A stretch of DNA of 24,030 bases from Treponema sp. (GCA_016294105.1 JAEDCN010000037.1:1-24030), one strand, 5' to 3'. Shown: positions 1-7,880, counted from the first letter of the stretch. Notes: a model not told the origin generated them from the sequence alone. A program made the numbers and translations.

Positions 1-33
1 TCCTGGAATGTAGACTGAAATCTTTTCCTAGAA

Positions 34-411
34 TTAAAACTCGACTTTAGGGCTAATAGTAAAGGCTTCATGTAAAAAAACAAAGGCCATTACCATGGTT
101 ATTACCACGCTGAATTTGTCCACCGCCACCACCTTTGTGGCCATGCTGATTTGTAGTGCCTTGTAGTAGCATAGCCAAGAAGCTCCTGTGGCCAAACCTG
201 ATAGAACTAAAAAAAGCCAACTTTTTCTGCTAATCTCGTGAATACCGCCTTGGGTTTGGGTGACAAGTACCATTACCCAAGCCATGGCCACTACCACCAA
301 GGTACGAATGGCTGTTGCTAAGGTTGAGTTCACTCCTTCAATGCCAATTTTAGCAAGAATTGAAGTAAGGGCAGCAAACACCGCAGATGCCAAAGCAAAA
401 ATAAGCCACAT
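34..411 (-). pseudogene. EamA/DMT-family transporter, C-terminally truncated
   Basis: This 125-residue protein matches the single-domain EamA (drug/metabolite transporter) type, a small inner-membrane protein usually about 140 residues with five helices that works as a dimer. Helices are visible at about residues 3-20, 34-51, 67-85 and 91-112, and the family-like KFSVVITMVMAFVFLHEAFT segment is near the end. The expected last stretch (a GG-x-LI-x-x-G type end of the final helix) is missing: after HEAFTIS the frame reads PKVEF and stops. No other frame of the 33 remaining bases restores the family sequence, so a deletion or rearrangement is more likely than a simple frameshift. The start at 411 is well supported by AGGAGG a few bases upstream. 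It lies after the terminator of the preceding gene, so it is probably transcribed weakly or from a promoter I do not see. Substrate unknown. It could still be a functional short protein. Confidence 0.7.
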
Positions 412-421
412 AAAGTCCTCC

Positions 422-455
422 TAAAATAAAAGCCCAAGTCCTAAAACTTGGGCTT
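422..455 (-). terminator. Intrinsic terminator after the substrate-binding protein gene
   Basis: A perfect 10-bp inverted repeat (AAGCCCAAGT at 430-439 and its complement at 446-455, six-base loop) is followed on the minus strand by a T-rich run (TTTATTTTA). It sits 20 bases past the stop of the substrate-binding protein gene and just before the EamA gene. Confidence 0.9.
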
Positions 456-475
456 ACTGTATCTTGATGCTTAGT

Positions 476-1456
476 TTATTTCAACTGAGCAGCTATTTCT
501 TCAGGAATAGTAATTCCAATAGCCTGTGCATTTTCCATGTTTACGTATAAGTCACCGTTTGCAAGGTATTCAATAGGCATATCGGCAGGGTTTTTGCCTT
601 CCTTCAGGATTGCTACAGCCTGCTTTGCAGTCTGCTTGCCCAATTCATAGTAGTTGATTCCGTAGGTAGCCAGACCACCCAGCTCAGCCATACCCTGCTC
701 ACCGCAGAATACAGGAATCTTTGCAGGAGTTGCAACCAATGCAACAGTAGCTATACCAGCTGCAATCATGTTGTCGGTGGGGGAGTAAATAGCGTCTACC
801 TTGCCAACCAAGCTCTGAGTTACCTGCTGAATTTCGTTGGAGTTAGAAACAGTAGCATCTACGTAGCTAATTCCCAGTTCATCACAAACCTTCTTTGCAA
901 TATCAATCTGGAACTTGGAGTTCTGCTCGCTGGAGCAATACAGGAAACCAATGGTCTTCAAGTTGGGAACCATCTGCTTTGCCAGCTTAATCTGAGCCTC
1001 AACGGGAGTTAGGTCAGAGGTTCCAGAAACGTTGGTACCGGGCATCTCGTTGGACTTTACCAACTGAGCAGAAGCTGGGTCGGTAACAGCAGTAACAAGA
1101 ATAGGAATATTTCGAGTTAAGTTAGCAACAGCCTGAGCTGCGGGGGTAGCAATAGCCAAAATCAAGTCAGAACGATCATTTACCAACTTCTGGGCAATGG
1201 TAACGCAGTTTGCCTGCTCACCCTGGGCATTCTGGTAGTCAATCTTGATGTTCTGTCCATCTACCAATCCTGCCTCTGCCAATCCATCAACAAATCCCTG
1301 ATAAGATGCGTCCAAAGCGGCATGCTCTACCAGCTGAACTACACCAATCTTGTAAACCTTTTCACCAGAAGCGGATTCCTTTGATCCACCAGCAAAAACC
1401 ATGGATGTGCTCATGAGCACTGCTGCACCAATCAGTGCCAGCTTCTTTAATTTCAT
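476..1456 (-). CDS. ABC transporter substrate-binding protein (ABC_sub_bind/TrpX type)
   Basis: The 326-residue protein has a signal peptide (KLKKL, hydrophobic core to about residue 22, then VFA and GGSKES) and no lipobox cysteine, so it is probably cleaved by signal peptidase I and is periplasmic rather than lipid-anchored. The mature part has the two-lobed periplasmic-binding fold typical of the ABC_sub_bind family: KIGVVQLVEHAALDA at the start, the lobe-1 stretch DLILAIATPAAQAVAN, and VDAIYSPTDNMIAAG in lobe 2. Some relatives (TrpX) bind tryptophan or other aromatic amino acids, but the ligand cannot be read from the sequence. In related operons a permease and an ATPase follow; here none is adjacent, because a terminator follows directly. 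The start at 1456 has AAGGAG upstream. The promoter is at 1519-1548. Confidence 0.9.
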   Translation of the reverse strand: MKLKKLALIGAAVLMSTSMVFAGGSKESASGEKVYKIGVVQLVEHAALDASYQGFVDGLAEAGLVDGQNIKIDYQNAQGEQANCVTIAQKLVNDRSDLILAIATPAAQAVANLTRNIPILVTAVTDPASAQLVKSNEMPGTNVSGTSDLTPVEAQIKLAKQMVPNLKTIGFLYCSSEQNSKFQIDIAKKVCDELGISYVDATVSNSNEIQQVTQSLVGKVDAIYSPTDNMIAAGIATVALVATPAKIPVFCGEQGMAELGGLATYGINYYELGKQTAKQAVAILKEGKNPADMPIEYLANGDLYVNMENAQAIGITIPEEIAAQLK

Positions 1457-1518
1457 TGCAATCTCCTTTATTACACCCCATATTCTGGGTACAAATGAAA
1501 CTAGACTTAATTTTCTTT

Positions 1519-1548
1519 ACTATAATAAAAGTTTTGCCTATAAGTCAA
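1519..1548 (-). promoter_or_regulatory. Sigma-70 promoter of the substrate-binding protein gene
   Basis: On the minus strand TTGACT (1543-1548), an 18-base spacer and TATAGT (1519-1524) give five of six matches in each box. The leader of about 55 bases contains a small hairpin (CCCA...TGGG around 1477-1490) before the AAGGAG site. No T-box-like features were seen. Confidence 0.75.
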
Positions 1549-1593
1549 GTAACAAAATAAATTTTTGTTTTCATATATTAAGAAAATATATCC

Positions 1594-1622
1594 TTGAAAA
1601 CCTTTGAGTTATCGGATACAAT
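1594..1622 (+). promoter_or_regulatory. Sigma-70 promoter of the diguanylate cyclase gene
   Basis: TTGAAA (1594-1599), a 17-base spacer and TACAAT (1617-1622) match the consensus at five of six positions each. Transcription would start near 1629, about 20 bases before the GTG start. It is divergent from the promoter at 1519-1548. Confidence 0.8.
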
Positions 1623-1649
1623 TTACTGTCGTCAGATTTTGGAGAGAAC

Positions 1650-2690
1650 GTGGCGAAATATCAGCTGAATCTGTACAAGAATAAAAATCTCTTTCTCATC
1701 ATCGGTATCTTGATAATACACCTGTTTTTTTCTGTTGTATTTTTCATTTACAAGATGCCTTTTCTCGTCGTATACAACCTGTTGAGTAGCCTTTTGTATG
1801 GAATTTTGCTCATAATTCATCAAAAAAAACTATTTCTCATTTTGGCAATTATGGCTTTTGAGGTTCCAGTGTATTCCTCAATTTTAGGATTGATGATCGG
1901 TGGTCATTGTGGCAGTATTTTCTTTTCTTTTGCCATGATTCCTGGTGTGTATCTTTTTGCTATTTCTCTGGAACGGCCTTTACTCCATTATATTTTGATT
2001 TCTTTGCCATCGGTATTTGCCGTCTTTTTTCTCATTAGTTGGACTGGAACACCCATATATAACGAAACACTGATGGCTACAGAGCTTTTAATTTCCCATA
2101 GAGTTGTCTGTATTATCATATCAATTTTTCTTTTAGGCTATCTTTGTATTGGTCAACAAAAAGAGTTGATTTCCAGTCAGCGGGCCAACAAAAAATATAT
2201 TAAGCGTCTGGAATTCATTTCTGACCATGACCATTTGACTCAAATCCCCAATCGTCGTTGCATTATTCGTCGGGTTTCAGAAATGAAGGATTTTATGCTG
2301 GCTATCTTTGACATAGACAACTTTAAGTCCATTAACGATACCTATGGTCACCATGTTGGAGACCAAATACTGTGTCGTCTTACTCGCCGTGTTTTGTCCA
2401 TGCTGCCAGAAGAAGCCCAAATGGGACGCTGGGGTGGAGAGGAATTTCTTGTGGTGTATCCTTATCACAAGGATTCTGTACGCCAGAATTTAGAGGCTAT
2501 TCGGTCCACTATTGCAGAAAAACCCTTTGGCTTTGAAGATTTTATGCTTAATGTTTCTATAACTGCTGGTGTGGCTTGGTCTCGTAAAAAGAATACCTTT
2601 GACGAAATTGTTGCAGAGGCGGACTTCCTGCTGTATCACGGAAAGAAAACGGGAAAAAACAAGGTAGTATATCCTACCGATATTACTTAA
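1650..2690 (+). CDS. Membrane diguanylate cyclase (six helices plus GGDEF domain)
   Basis: This 346-residue protein should make cyclic di-GMP from two GTP. About six transmembrane helices are seen at roughly residues 14-34, 38-56, 61-79, 85-106, 111-130 and 149-166, with almost no extramembrane loops, so the sensor is a membrane module I cannot name. A short linker leads into the GGDEF domain from about residue 191. It contains LTQIPNRR, the metal/GTP segment FDIDNFKSINDTYGH and the active-site motif GGEEF at residues 262-266. The inhibitory I-site RxxD expected just before GGEEF is absent (PEEA at that place), so product feedback at that site is unlikely. The start is GTG at 1650, with GGAG six to nine bases upstream. 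The next gene begins 13 bases after the stop, so the two are probably cotranscribed. Confidence 0.92.
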   Translation: MAKYQLNLYKNKNLFLIIGILIIHLFFSVVFFIYKMPFLVVYNLLSSLLYGILLIIHQKKLFLILAIMAFEVPVYSSILGLMIGGHCGSIFFSFAMIPGVYLFAISLERPLLHYILISLPSVFAVFFLISWTGTPIYNETLMATELLISHRVVCIIISIFLLGYLCIGQQKELISSQRANKKYIKRLEFISDHDHLTQIPNRRCIIRRVSEMKDFMLAIFDIDNFKSINDTYGHHVGDQILCRLTRRVLSMLPEEAQMGRWGGEEFLVVYPYHKDSVRQNLEAIRSTIAEKPFGFEDFMLNVSITAGVAWSRKKNTFDEIVAEADFLLYHGKKTGKNKVVYPTDIT

Positions 2691-2703
2691 AAGGAAGATA
2701 AAG

Positions 2704-3264
2704 ATGGCAAGAAAAGTTATCCTTACGATACTGCTTTTATCTGTAGCTTTTTCTAGCTGGGCTGTAGAGTGGTTTGCCTATGGTGGTTCCTTTGGAACCG
2801 GCATTGTATTGAATAATGACAGTTCTCTCCGTTCCTATGCAGAGGATATGCATCGTGTGGTGTTGGAGCTTGATGGCACTATGGAGTTTATTTTTCATCC
2901 TTCCATTAGAATTGCTGCAGGCTCAATTTTGCTTACAGACTTCAAGTTCAAAGGGGATGAATACTACAATTCCTTGGACTACAGTATTTACGGCGGAATC
3001 AGAATTTATCCCGGTTTGGGAGGCTTACGGTTGGGTGTTGACTATAATCTAGGCAGAAGAACAGATTTCATCGATATTCCTCCAGTGAATGATGTAAATT
3101 CCTCTGCTTGGGGCAACGGTTTCCGCTTCCTGCTGGAATACGACTTTAGATATGCAAAAACAGGTCTGCTTCCTATGGTTGGTGGTAGCTGGCGATATGT
3201 TCCTCGTGGTGGCGATGCCAGCGACCACATCATTTCTGTGTACTTTAAGCTCTTGTATCGGTAG
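2704..3264 (+). CDS. Exported hypothetical protein, probable small outer-membrane barrel
   Basis: I do not recognise a named family. The 186-residue product has a clear signal peptide (MARK, hydrophobic core, cleavage after SSWA near residue 20). The mature part alternates polar and hydrophobic residues and is rich in Gly, Tyr and Phe, with repeated strand-like segments (for example SLDYSIYGGIRIYPG, GLRLGVDYNLGRR, FRFLLEYDFRYA), and it ends in HIISVYFKLLYR. This resembles small outer-membrane beta-barrel proteins of spirochaetes, although the last residue is Arg and not the usual Phe. It starts 13 bases after the diguanylate cyclase stop with AAGGAAG in front, so it is the second gene of that operon and could be linked to cyclic di-GMP signalling. 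Function unknown. A strong terminator follows. Confidence 0.8.
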   Translation: MARKVILTILLLSVAFSSWAVEWFAYGGSFGTGIVLNNDSSLRSYAEDMHRVVLELDGTMEFIFHPSIRIAAGSILLTDFKFKGDEYYNSLDYSIYGGIRIYPGLGGLRLGVDYNLGRRTDFIDIPPVNDVNSSAWGNGFRFLLEYDFRYAKTGLLPMVGGSWRYVPRGGDASDHIISVYFKLLYR

Positions 3265-3290
3265 GAAAACGTAAAACTATTTTTCCAACA

Positions 3291-3335
3291 AAAAAGCCTT
3301 GAATTGAAGTTTAGCTTCAACTCAAGGCTTTCTTT
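3291..3335. terminator. Bidirectional intrinsic terminator
   Basis: A 16-bp stem (3294-3309 with 3315-3330, one G-T pair, five-base loop) is preceded by an A-run and followed by TCTTTTT. It lies between the convergent ends of the exported protein gene (3264) and rny (3350) and can serve both. Confidence 0.93.
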
Positions 3336-3349
3336 TTGCTTGCTGTGTT

Positions 3350-4882
3350 TTAGCGAGCGTAATCCACAATGCGAGTTTCTCGAATCATGGTAATCTTAAT
3401 CCGTCCAGGATACCGTAGGTCTGACTCAATCTGCTTTGCAATCTTTCGAGCCAGTTCCTTTACTTCCTGGTCTGGTATCTTTTCGTTATTTACCAGAATA
3501 CGCAGCTCACGACCAGCTTGAATGGCGTAGGCTTTTTGTACTCCGTTGAACTTTTCGGCAATGGCCTCCAAGTTTTCCAACCGCTTCACGTAGTTGTCCA
3601 CGGTTTCACGGCGGGCACCTGGTCGTGCAGCAGAAATGGCATCTGCAATCTGTACGATAACAGACTCAATGCTGGTCTGCTCAATATCGTTATGGTGAGA
3701 ACCAACTGCATTTACAACAACTGGATGCTCGCCCATCTTTCGTGCCATGTCCATACCGATTTCGGCGTGGTTCTGGTCGGAATCACTTTCCGCCCCCTTC
3801 CCAATGTCGTGGAGCAAGGCACCTCGTTTTGCCAATTCTCGGTTACAGCCTAACTCACCAGCCAACATGCCAGCAATAAGGGCAACTTCTTTTGAATGGT
3901 ACAGTACGTTCTGTCCATAGCTGGTACGGAAATACAAGCGACCAAGGGCTCTAATTCCGTTTTGGCTCATGTTGTGGATACCCAGATCAAAGAGTACTTT
4001 TTCGCCCTCTTCGTAAATCTTCTGCTGGATTTCCTTTGTTACCTTTTGAACTACTTCTTCGATGCGGGCGGGGTGAATCCGTCCATCTGTAATCAGTCGC
4101 TCCAAGGCAATCTTTGCAATTTCCTTGCGTACTGGGTCAAAGCAAGAAATAACTACTGCTTCAGGTGTGTCATCAATGATGATGTCCACGCCAGTGAGTG
4201 TTTCCAAGGCACGAATGTTGCGGCCTTCTCGTCCGATAATCCGTCCCTTCATCTCGTCACTGGGAAGAGAGACAGTGGATACCGTTACTTCACTGGTAGT
4301 TTCTGTTGCAATACGCTGGATGGTGGAAACAAGGATTTCGCGGGCCTTCTTCTCCGCTGAAAGCTGTGCATCCTGCTCAATCTTGTTCAACAAGACTTGA
4401 GCATCGTGACGGGCCTCATTCTCCAAATTCTGGATAATCAGGTTCTTTGCTTCCTGGCTTGTTAAACCAGAAATCCGCTCCAATTCCTGTCGGTATCGCT
4501 CCTCTTCTCCTGCAAGTTCATTTTCCCGTTGGGAAATTCGTTGCTCCCTCTCTACGAATCCTTGCTCGCACTTGTCCATGTCGGCCTTGCGCTTTTCAAG
4601 GTTTTCTTCACGTCGTTCCAGTTTCTGCTCAATTTTATCAAGGTTAGCCCTACGTTCACGGTTTTCCCGATCCTGTTGCTTCTGTTCCCGAATGAGTTGG
4701 TCTTTCGCTTCTAATAGAATTTCTTTCTTCTGTGCTTCTGCTTCTTTTATCGCATCCTGTTTAATACGTTCCGCTCTTTGTTCGGACGCAGAGAGTTGAA
4801 ATCTGGCGTACAGCCAGCGAATAGTCCATCCAAGAACAATTCCTACAACAGGGAGGGCAACATATAAAATTATGTTGCGCAT
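3350..4882 (-). CDS. rny: Ribonuclease Y
   Basis: The 510-residue protein is a full-length RNase Y, a membrane-anchored endoribonuclease that starts mRNA decay. Domains in order: an N-terminal transmembrane helix (about residues 4-25); a long charged coiled coil (about 30-190, rich in Glu, Arg, Lys and Gln); a KH RNA-binding domain with GRIIGREGRN at residues 213-222; and an HD phosphohydrolase domain with the metal-binding HD pair H358-D359 in LLHDIGKG and a further HHNDIE. The C-terminus PGRIKITMIRETRIVDYAR is typical. The start ATG at 4882 has AAGGAG upstream and a TATACT-like -10 at 4902-4907. Its length and all motifs match the family. The gene is monocistronic here, with a terminator after its stop. 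Confidence 0.97.
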   Translation of the reverse strand: MRNIILYVALPVVGIVLGWTIRWLYARFQLSASEQRAERIKQDAIKEAEAQKKEILLEAKDQLIREQKQQDRENRERRANLDKIEQKLERREENLEKRKADMDKCEQGFVEREQRISQRENELAGEEERYRQELERISGLTSQEAKNLIIQNLENEARHDAQVLLNKIEQDAQLSAEKKAREILVSTIQRIATETTSEVTVSTVSLPSDEMKGRIIGREGRNIRALETLTGVDIIIDDTPEAVVISCFDPVRKEIAKIALERLITDGRIHPARIEEVVQKVTKEIQQKIYEEGEKVLFDLGIHNMSQNGIRALGRLYFRTSYGQNVLYHSKEVALIAGMLAGELGCNRELAKRGALLHDIGKGAESDSDQNHAEIGMDMARKMGEHPVVVNAVGSHHNDIEQTSIESVIVQIADAISAARPGARRETVDNYVKRLENLEAIAEKFNGVQKAYAIQAGRELRILVNNEKIPDQEVKELARKIAKQIESDLRYPGRIKITMIRETRIVDYAR

Positions 4883-4976
4883 ATTTAACTCCTTACGAAA
4901 GTATAGAATTGCTTTGTATACAAGTTACCATAACTAGGCTAGATTGTCAAACTGGAATTAAACTATAACTTAAAAG

Positions 4977-5016
4977 TCTTTCAAGGAATAAAAGTGTTTA
5001 AAAAGTCCTTGAAAGA
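4977..5016. repeat. Perfect 11-bp inverted repeat between rny and citrate synthase
   Basis: TCTTTCAAGGA (4977-4987) is perfectly complemented at 5006-5016 with an 18-base AT-rich spacer. It lies in the 265-base divergent intergenic stretch, upstream of the citrate synthase promoter (5081-5109) and about 70 bases upstream of the probable rny -10. There is no T-run directly after it, so it looks more like a protein-binding dyad or an upstream RNA hairpin than a terminator. The rest of the gap, apart from the promoters, is AT-rich with no gene. Confidence 0.6.
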
Positions 5017-5080
5017 GGGAATTTTACCATTTTTTTACCAATTTTTTAAGGATTCCTGGAGGAGGATGGGCTTTTTCGGT

Positions 5081-5109
5081 TTGACGGATAAAAATTTATA
5101 GTTTATATT
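5081..5109 (+). promoter_or_regulatory. Sigma-70 promoter of citrate synthase
   Basis: TTGACG (5081-5086), a 17-base spacer and TATATT (5104-5109) each match the consensus at five of six positions. Start of transcription would be near 5116. Confidence 0.82.
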
Positions 5110-5147
5110 TATGAAGTTGTGTAAATAAATGATTTTGGAGAATGGAA

Positions 5148-6494
5148 ATGGAATTAGAACAAAAAATTGCACAGTACAGTGAGTCGGCTCGTGCCAGCAG
5201 TATTGTGGATTCATCCTTGTATGCAAAATACGAGGTAAAGCGGGGCCTCCGTGACATTAGCGGAAAGGGCGTATTGGCAGGGCTCACAGAAATTTCTGAG
5301 GTAATGGCCTATCGAATAGAAGAAGGGGATTTGATTCCCTGTGAGGGCCGTTTGTTTTACCGTGGCTACGATATCCGTGACCTGGTAAATGGCTTTTTGG
5401 AGGACAAACGGTTTGGCTTTGAAGAGATTTGCTTTCTGCTGATTATGGGCCATCTTCCTTCTCGCTCAGAATATGCTGAATTCCGGCAGGTGCTGGGAAG
5501 TTTGATGAGTCTGCCAGATGAATTCCTTCGGAACACCATTATGAATGCTCCTGGTCAGGACATGATGAACCAGCTGGCCACCAGCATTCTCACTTTGTAT
5601 ACCTACGACCCAGATCCAGAAAATATTTCTATCCCCAATGTACTGCGTCAGTGTCTGCAGCTCATTGCCCAATTCCCCAGTCTCATGGTATATGGCTTTC
5701 AGTCCTATGCCTATTACTACAACAAGCAGAGCCTGATTATTCACACTCCTGAGCCAAAGCTGTCTATTGCCCAGAATATCCTTCACATGCTGCGACCTGA
5801 TTCCAACTTTACAGAGCTGGAGGCAAAGATTCTTGACCTAGCCCTTGCCTTGCACGCAGAGCACGGCGGAGGAAACAACTCTACCTTTACCAACCACGTG
5901 GTAACTTCTTCTGGAACGGATACCTATTCTGCCATGGCTGCATCCCTGTGCTCCTTGAAAGGACCTCGTCACGGTGGTGCCAACATCAAGGTAGTGCAGA
6001 TGTTCGAGGACATGAAGGCCAATATCAAGGACTGGAAGGATAATGATGAAATTTGTCGCTACGTGGAGCGCTTGCTAGATAAGGATGCCTTTGACAAAAG
6101 CGGTCTTGTGTACGGAATTGGACATGCAGTGTATTCTTTGTCTGACCCTCGTTCCTTGATTTTGCGGGGTTTTGTGGAAGAATTAGCTCGTTCTAAGGGC
6201 GCAGAAGAAGAATACGATTTTTATTCTCGAGTAGAAGTTCTTGCTCCAGAAGTAATTAGTCACAGAAGAAAGATGTACAAGGGTGTTAGTGCCAACATCG
6301 ACTTTTACTCTGGCTTTGTGTACAAAATGCTGGACTTACCTCCCGCCCTGTACACTCCCTTGTTTGCCACTGCCCGTATTGCTGGTTGGTCTGCTCACCG
6401 CATAGAGGAGCTGGCCAACGAAGGTAAGATTATCCGTCCTGCTTATAAGGCGGTGTGTGGCCACAAGGAATACACGGGAATGGAGCAGCGGTAA
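5148..6494 (+). CDS. gltA: Citrate synthase (citrate/2-methylcitrate synthase family)
   Basis: This protein condenses acetyl-CoA with oxaloacetate (or possibly propionyl-CoA) to give citrate. From the chosen start it has 448 residues. That is longer than many bacterial enzymes but, as I recall, usual for the anaerobe type with an N-terminal extension. Catalytic landmarks are present: AEHGGGNNSTFT (H239), KGPRHGGAN (H275), GIGHAVYSLSDPR with the active His H326, and VSANIDFYSGFVYKML with the active Asp D385. An in-frame ATG at 5142 exists, but GGAG at 5137-5140 leaves only one base before it. The same site is seven bases from the ATG at 5148, so I prefer 5148. No other tricarboxylic-acid gene is nearby; a role in glutamate precursor supply is an inference. 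The symbol follows homology only. Confidence 0.94.
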   Translation: MELEQKIAQYSESARASSIVDSSLYAKYEVKRGLRDISGKGVLAGLTEISEVMAYRIEEGDLIPCEGRLFYRGYDIRDLVNGFLEDKRFGFEEICFLLIMGHLPSRSEYAEFRQVLGSLMSLPDEFLRNTIMNAPGQDMMNQLATSILTLYTYDPDPENISIPNVLRQCLQLIAQFPSLMVYGFQSYAYYYNKQSLIIHTPEPKLSIAQNILHMLRPDSNFTELEAKILDLALALHAEHGGGNNSTFTNHVVTSSGTDTYSAMAASLCSLKGPRHGGANIKVVQMFEDMKANIKDWKDNDEICRYVERLLDKDAFDKSGLVYGIGHAVYSLSDPRSLILRGFVEELARSKGAEEEYDFYSRVEVLAPEVISHRRKMYKGVSANIDFYSGFVYKMLDLPPALYTPLFATARIAGWSAHRIEELANEGKIIRPAYKAVCGHKEYTGMEQR

Positions 6495-6531
6495 CGAATC
6501 TGCCAGGTAACAGCTGTTGCCTAGTTGTGAT

Positions 6532-6611
6532 TTATGGTTCTACAATTTTTGGAGAACCATAACAAAGGCAAGTCATGGGGTTAAGCGAAGCGTCCCTTGA
6601 CCAACTGTATT
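6532..6611 (+). repeat. 80-bp two-hairpin repeat, copy A
   Basis: This stretch aligns without gaps to 8005-8084 at 73 of 80 positions. It contains hairpin 1 (ATGGTTCT...AGAACCAT) and hairpin 2 (GTCATGGG...CCCTTGAC, one mismatch in this copy). It starts 37 bases after the citrate synthase stop and ends just before the aminopeptidase gene. The single change that breaks hairpin 2 here also creates the ATG at 6575, which can mislead gene calling. Confidence 0.85.
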
Positions 6612-6628
6612 TTATGGAAGCAAATAGT

Positions 6629-7816
6629 ATGGAAGATTTACGAGAAGATTTATTTGAACAAATTAAAATCTCTGCCAAATGCGTGGTAGAAGATGTTTGC
6701 AAGATTCGCCCTGATGAACGGGTACTGATTATTACGAACCGCGTGGTGGAACGACCTTCTATCTGCTGGAAAAACCAAGAGATTTCATTTGAGGTGGCTC
6801 AAGCTGAGTTTATTTCCCAGGCCTTGTATGATGCCTGCGAAGCAGTTGGTGCCAAGGTTTCTATGGTAACCCAGCCCACAAAAAGTTCCATGGATGCCGC
6901 TGATGAAAGTGTCATTGCAGCCTTAAAGACTGAGCCAGATGTGTGTTTTTCTATTTCCCACAATAAATTGGGAAAGGATGTAGCTGCCATCTCCAATCCC
7001 TACAAGGATGAGGCGGGAAATTCCTTTGATCACATCTTTGATTATTTGCTTTACGGAAAAAAGACCATGCGTTCAGCCTGGACTCCTGGAATCACCTTGG
7101 ATATGTTTGGTCGCACTGTTGGTATTGATTACCAGCAGCTTCAGCAGCGGTGCAAGACTCTGTGTGACCTGTATCAGAATGTAGCTACCGTTGAAATTAA
7201 AGCTCCTGCGGGAACTGATTTGGTGATTCCCGTGGATGGACGAAAGCCTTTTTCTGATGATGGGGATTTTAGCCGTCCTGGAAGTGGTGGCAACGTGCCT
7301 GCTGGAGAAGTGTTTATTAGTCCTGTGGTGGGAGACGGAAAGGAGTCGGGTTGCCGTGGTCGGATTGCCTTTGATGGCTCTATGTCGGTGAATGTAGGTT
7401 GCGTGGCTATAAAAACTCCCATTGTGGTGGATGTAGCTGGTGGATTTATTTCCAATATCAGTGGGGGAGATGAGGCTCAGAAATTGCTGGATACCATTAC
7501 CCAGGCCGAAGAAGAAGCTTTGGCTATGGGCAAGGACGGACGTCTTTCTGCAGAGGATGCTCAACTGTATTGCCGCAATGCACGGAATATTGGTGAGCTG
7601 GGAATTGGTTTGAATCCCACCGCCACCATTACTGGAAATATGCTGGAGGACGAAAAAGCCTTCCGTACCTGCCATATTGCCATTGGCGAAAACTACGACA
7701 ACGATGCCCACGCACTGATTCACTTGGACGGGGTAATACGGAATCCCACCATTGACTTTGTGTACACCGATGGAAGCCGACGACGGATACTGGAGGATGG
7801 GGTTTTAACCTTCTAG
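6629..7816 (+). CDS. M29-type metallo-aminopeptidase
   Basis: The product belongs to the thermophilic/leucyl aminopeptidase M29-like family: cytoplasmic, two-metal enzymes that remove N-terminal residues from peptides. Metal-ligand segments are in the expected order in the C-terminal half: the Glu of NVPAGEVFISP, the Glu of NIGELGIGLNP, the His of FRTCHIAIGEN, and His plus Asp of ALIHLDGVIRNPTIDF. The N-terminal half (ERVLIITN, AVGAKVSMV) matches the family's Rossmann-like domain. The open frame extends to an ATG at 6575, but its first 13 codons lie inside the repeated element 6532-6611 and that ATG is a point difference from the other copy. ATG 6629, with GGAAG eight bases upstream, gives 395 residues and is my preferred start; 6614 is also possible. 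The stop is followed by short tandem repeats and a terminator. Confidence 0.85.
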   Translation: MEDLREDLFEQIKISAKCVVEDVCKIRPDERVLIITNRVVERPSICWKNQEISFEVAQAEFISQALYDACEAVGAKVSMVTQPTKSSMDAADESVIAALKTEPDVCFSISHNKLGKDVAAISNPYKDEAGNSFDHIFDYLLYGKKTMRSAWTPGITLDMFGRTVGIDYQQLQQRCKTLCDLYQNVATVEIKAPAGTDLVIPVDGRKPFSDDGDFSRPGSGGNVPAGEVFISPVVGDGKESGCRGRIAFDGSMSVNVGCVAIKTPIVVDVAGGFISNISGGDEAQKLLDTITQAEEEALAMGKDGRLSAEDAQLYCRNARNIGELGIGLNPTATITGNMLEDEKAFRTCHIAIGENYDNDAHALIHLDGVIRNPTIDFVYTDGSRRRILEDGVLTF

Positions 7817-7820
7817 TTTG

Positions 7821-7880
7821 TTCCTGCAGGTTGAACGAGTTTATTCCTGCAGGTTGAACGAGCTTATTCCTGCAGGTGGA
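7821..7880 (+). repeat. 23-bp tandem repeat, about 2.6 copies
   Basis: TTCCTGCAGGTTGAACGAG begins at 7821 and again at 7844, and a diverging third copy (TTCCTGCAGGTGGA) begins at 7867, so the period is 23 bases. Each unit carries the 8-base palindrome CCTGCAGG. The tract starts four bases after the aminopeptidase stop. The following stretch to 7966 is noncoding and contains another palindrome (CCATCGATGG at 7937-7946). Confidence 0.85.

Noticed and set aside
3896..4360. Long plus-strand open frame opposite rny (154 codons), with others at 3518-3853 and 4572-4799
   Set aside because: They lie antisense to a complete, conserved RNase Y gene, have no ribosome sites and show no recognisable protein character.
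5142..5147. First ATG of citrate synthase at 5142
   Set aside because: Only one base separates it from the GGAG site; the ATG at 5148 has proper spacing.
7073..7723. Minus-strand open frame of 216 codons opposite the aminopeptidase
   Set aside because: Shadow of a conserved coding frame; composition is typical of antisense reading and no start signal is present.
7821..7880. Possible CRISPR array because of regularly spaced repeats
   Set aside because: The units are directly adjacent with no unique spacers, and no cas genes are present.
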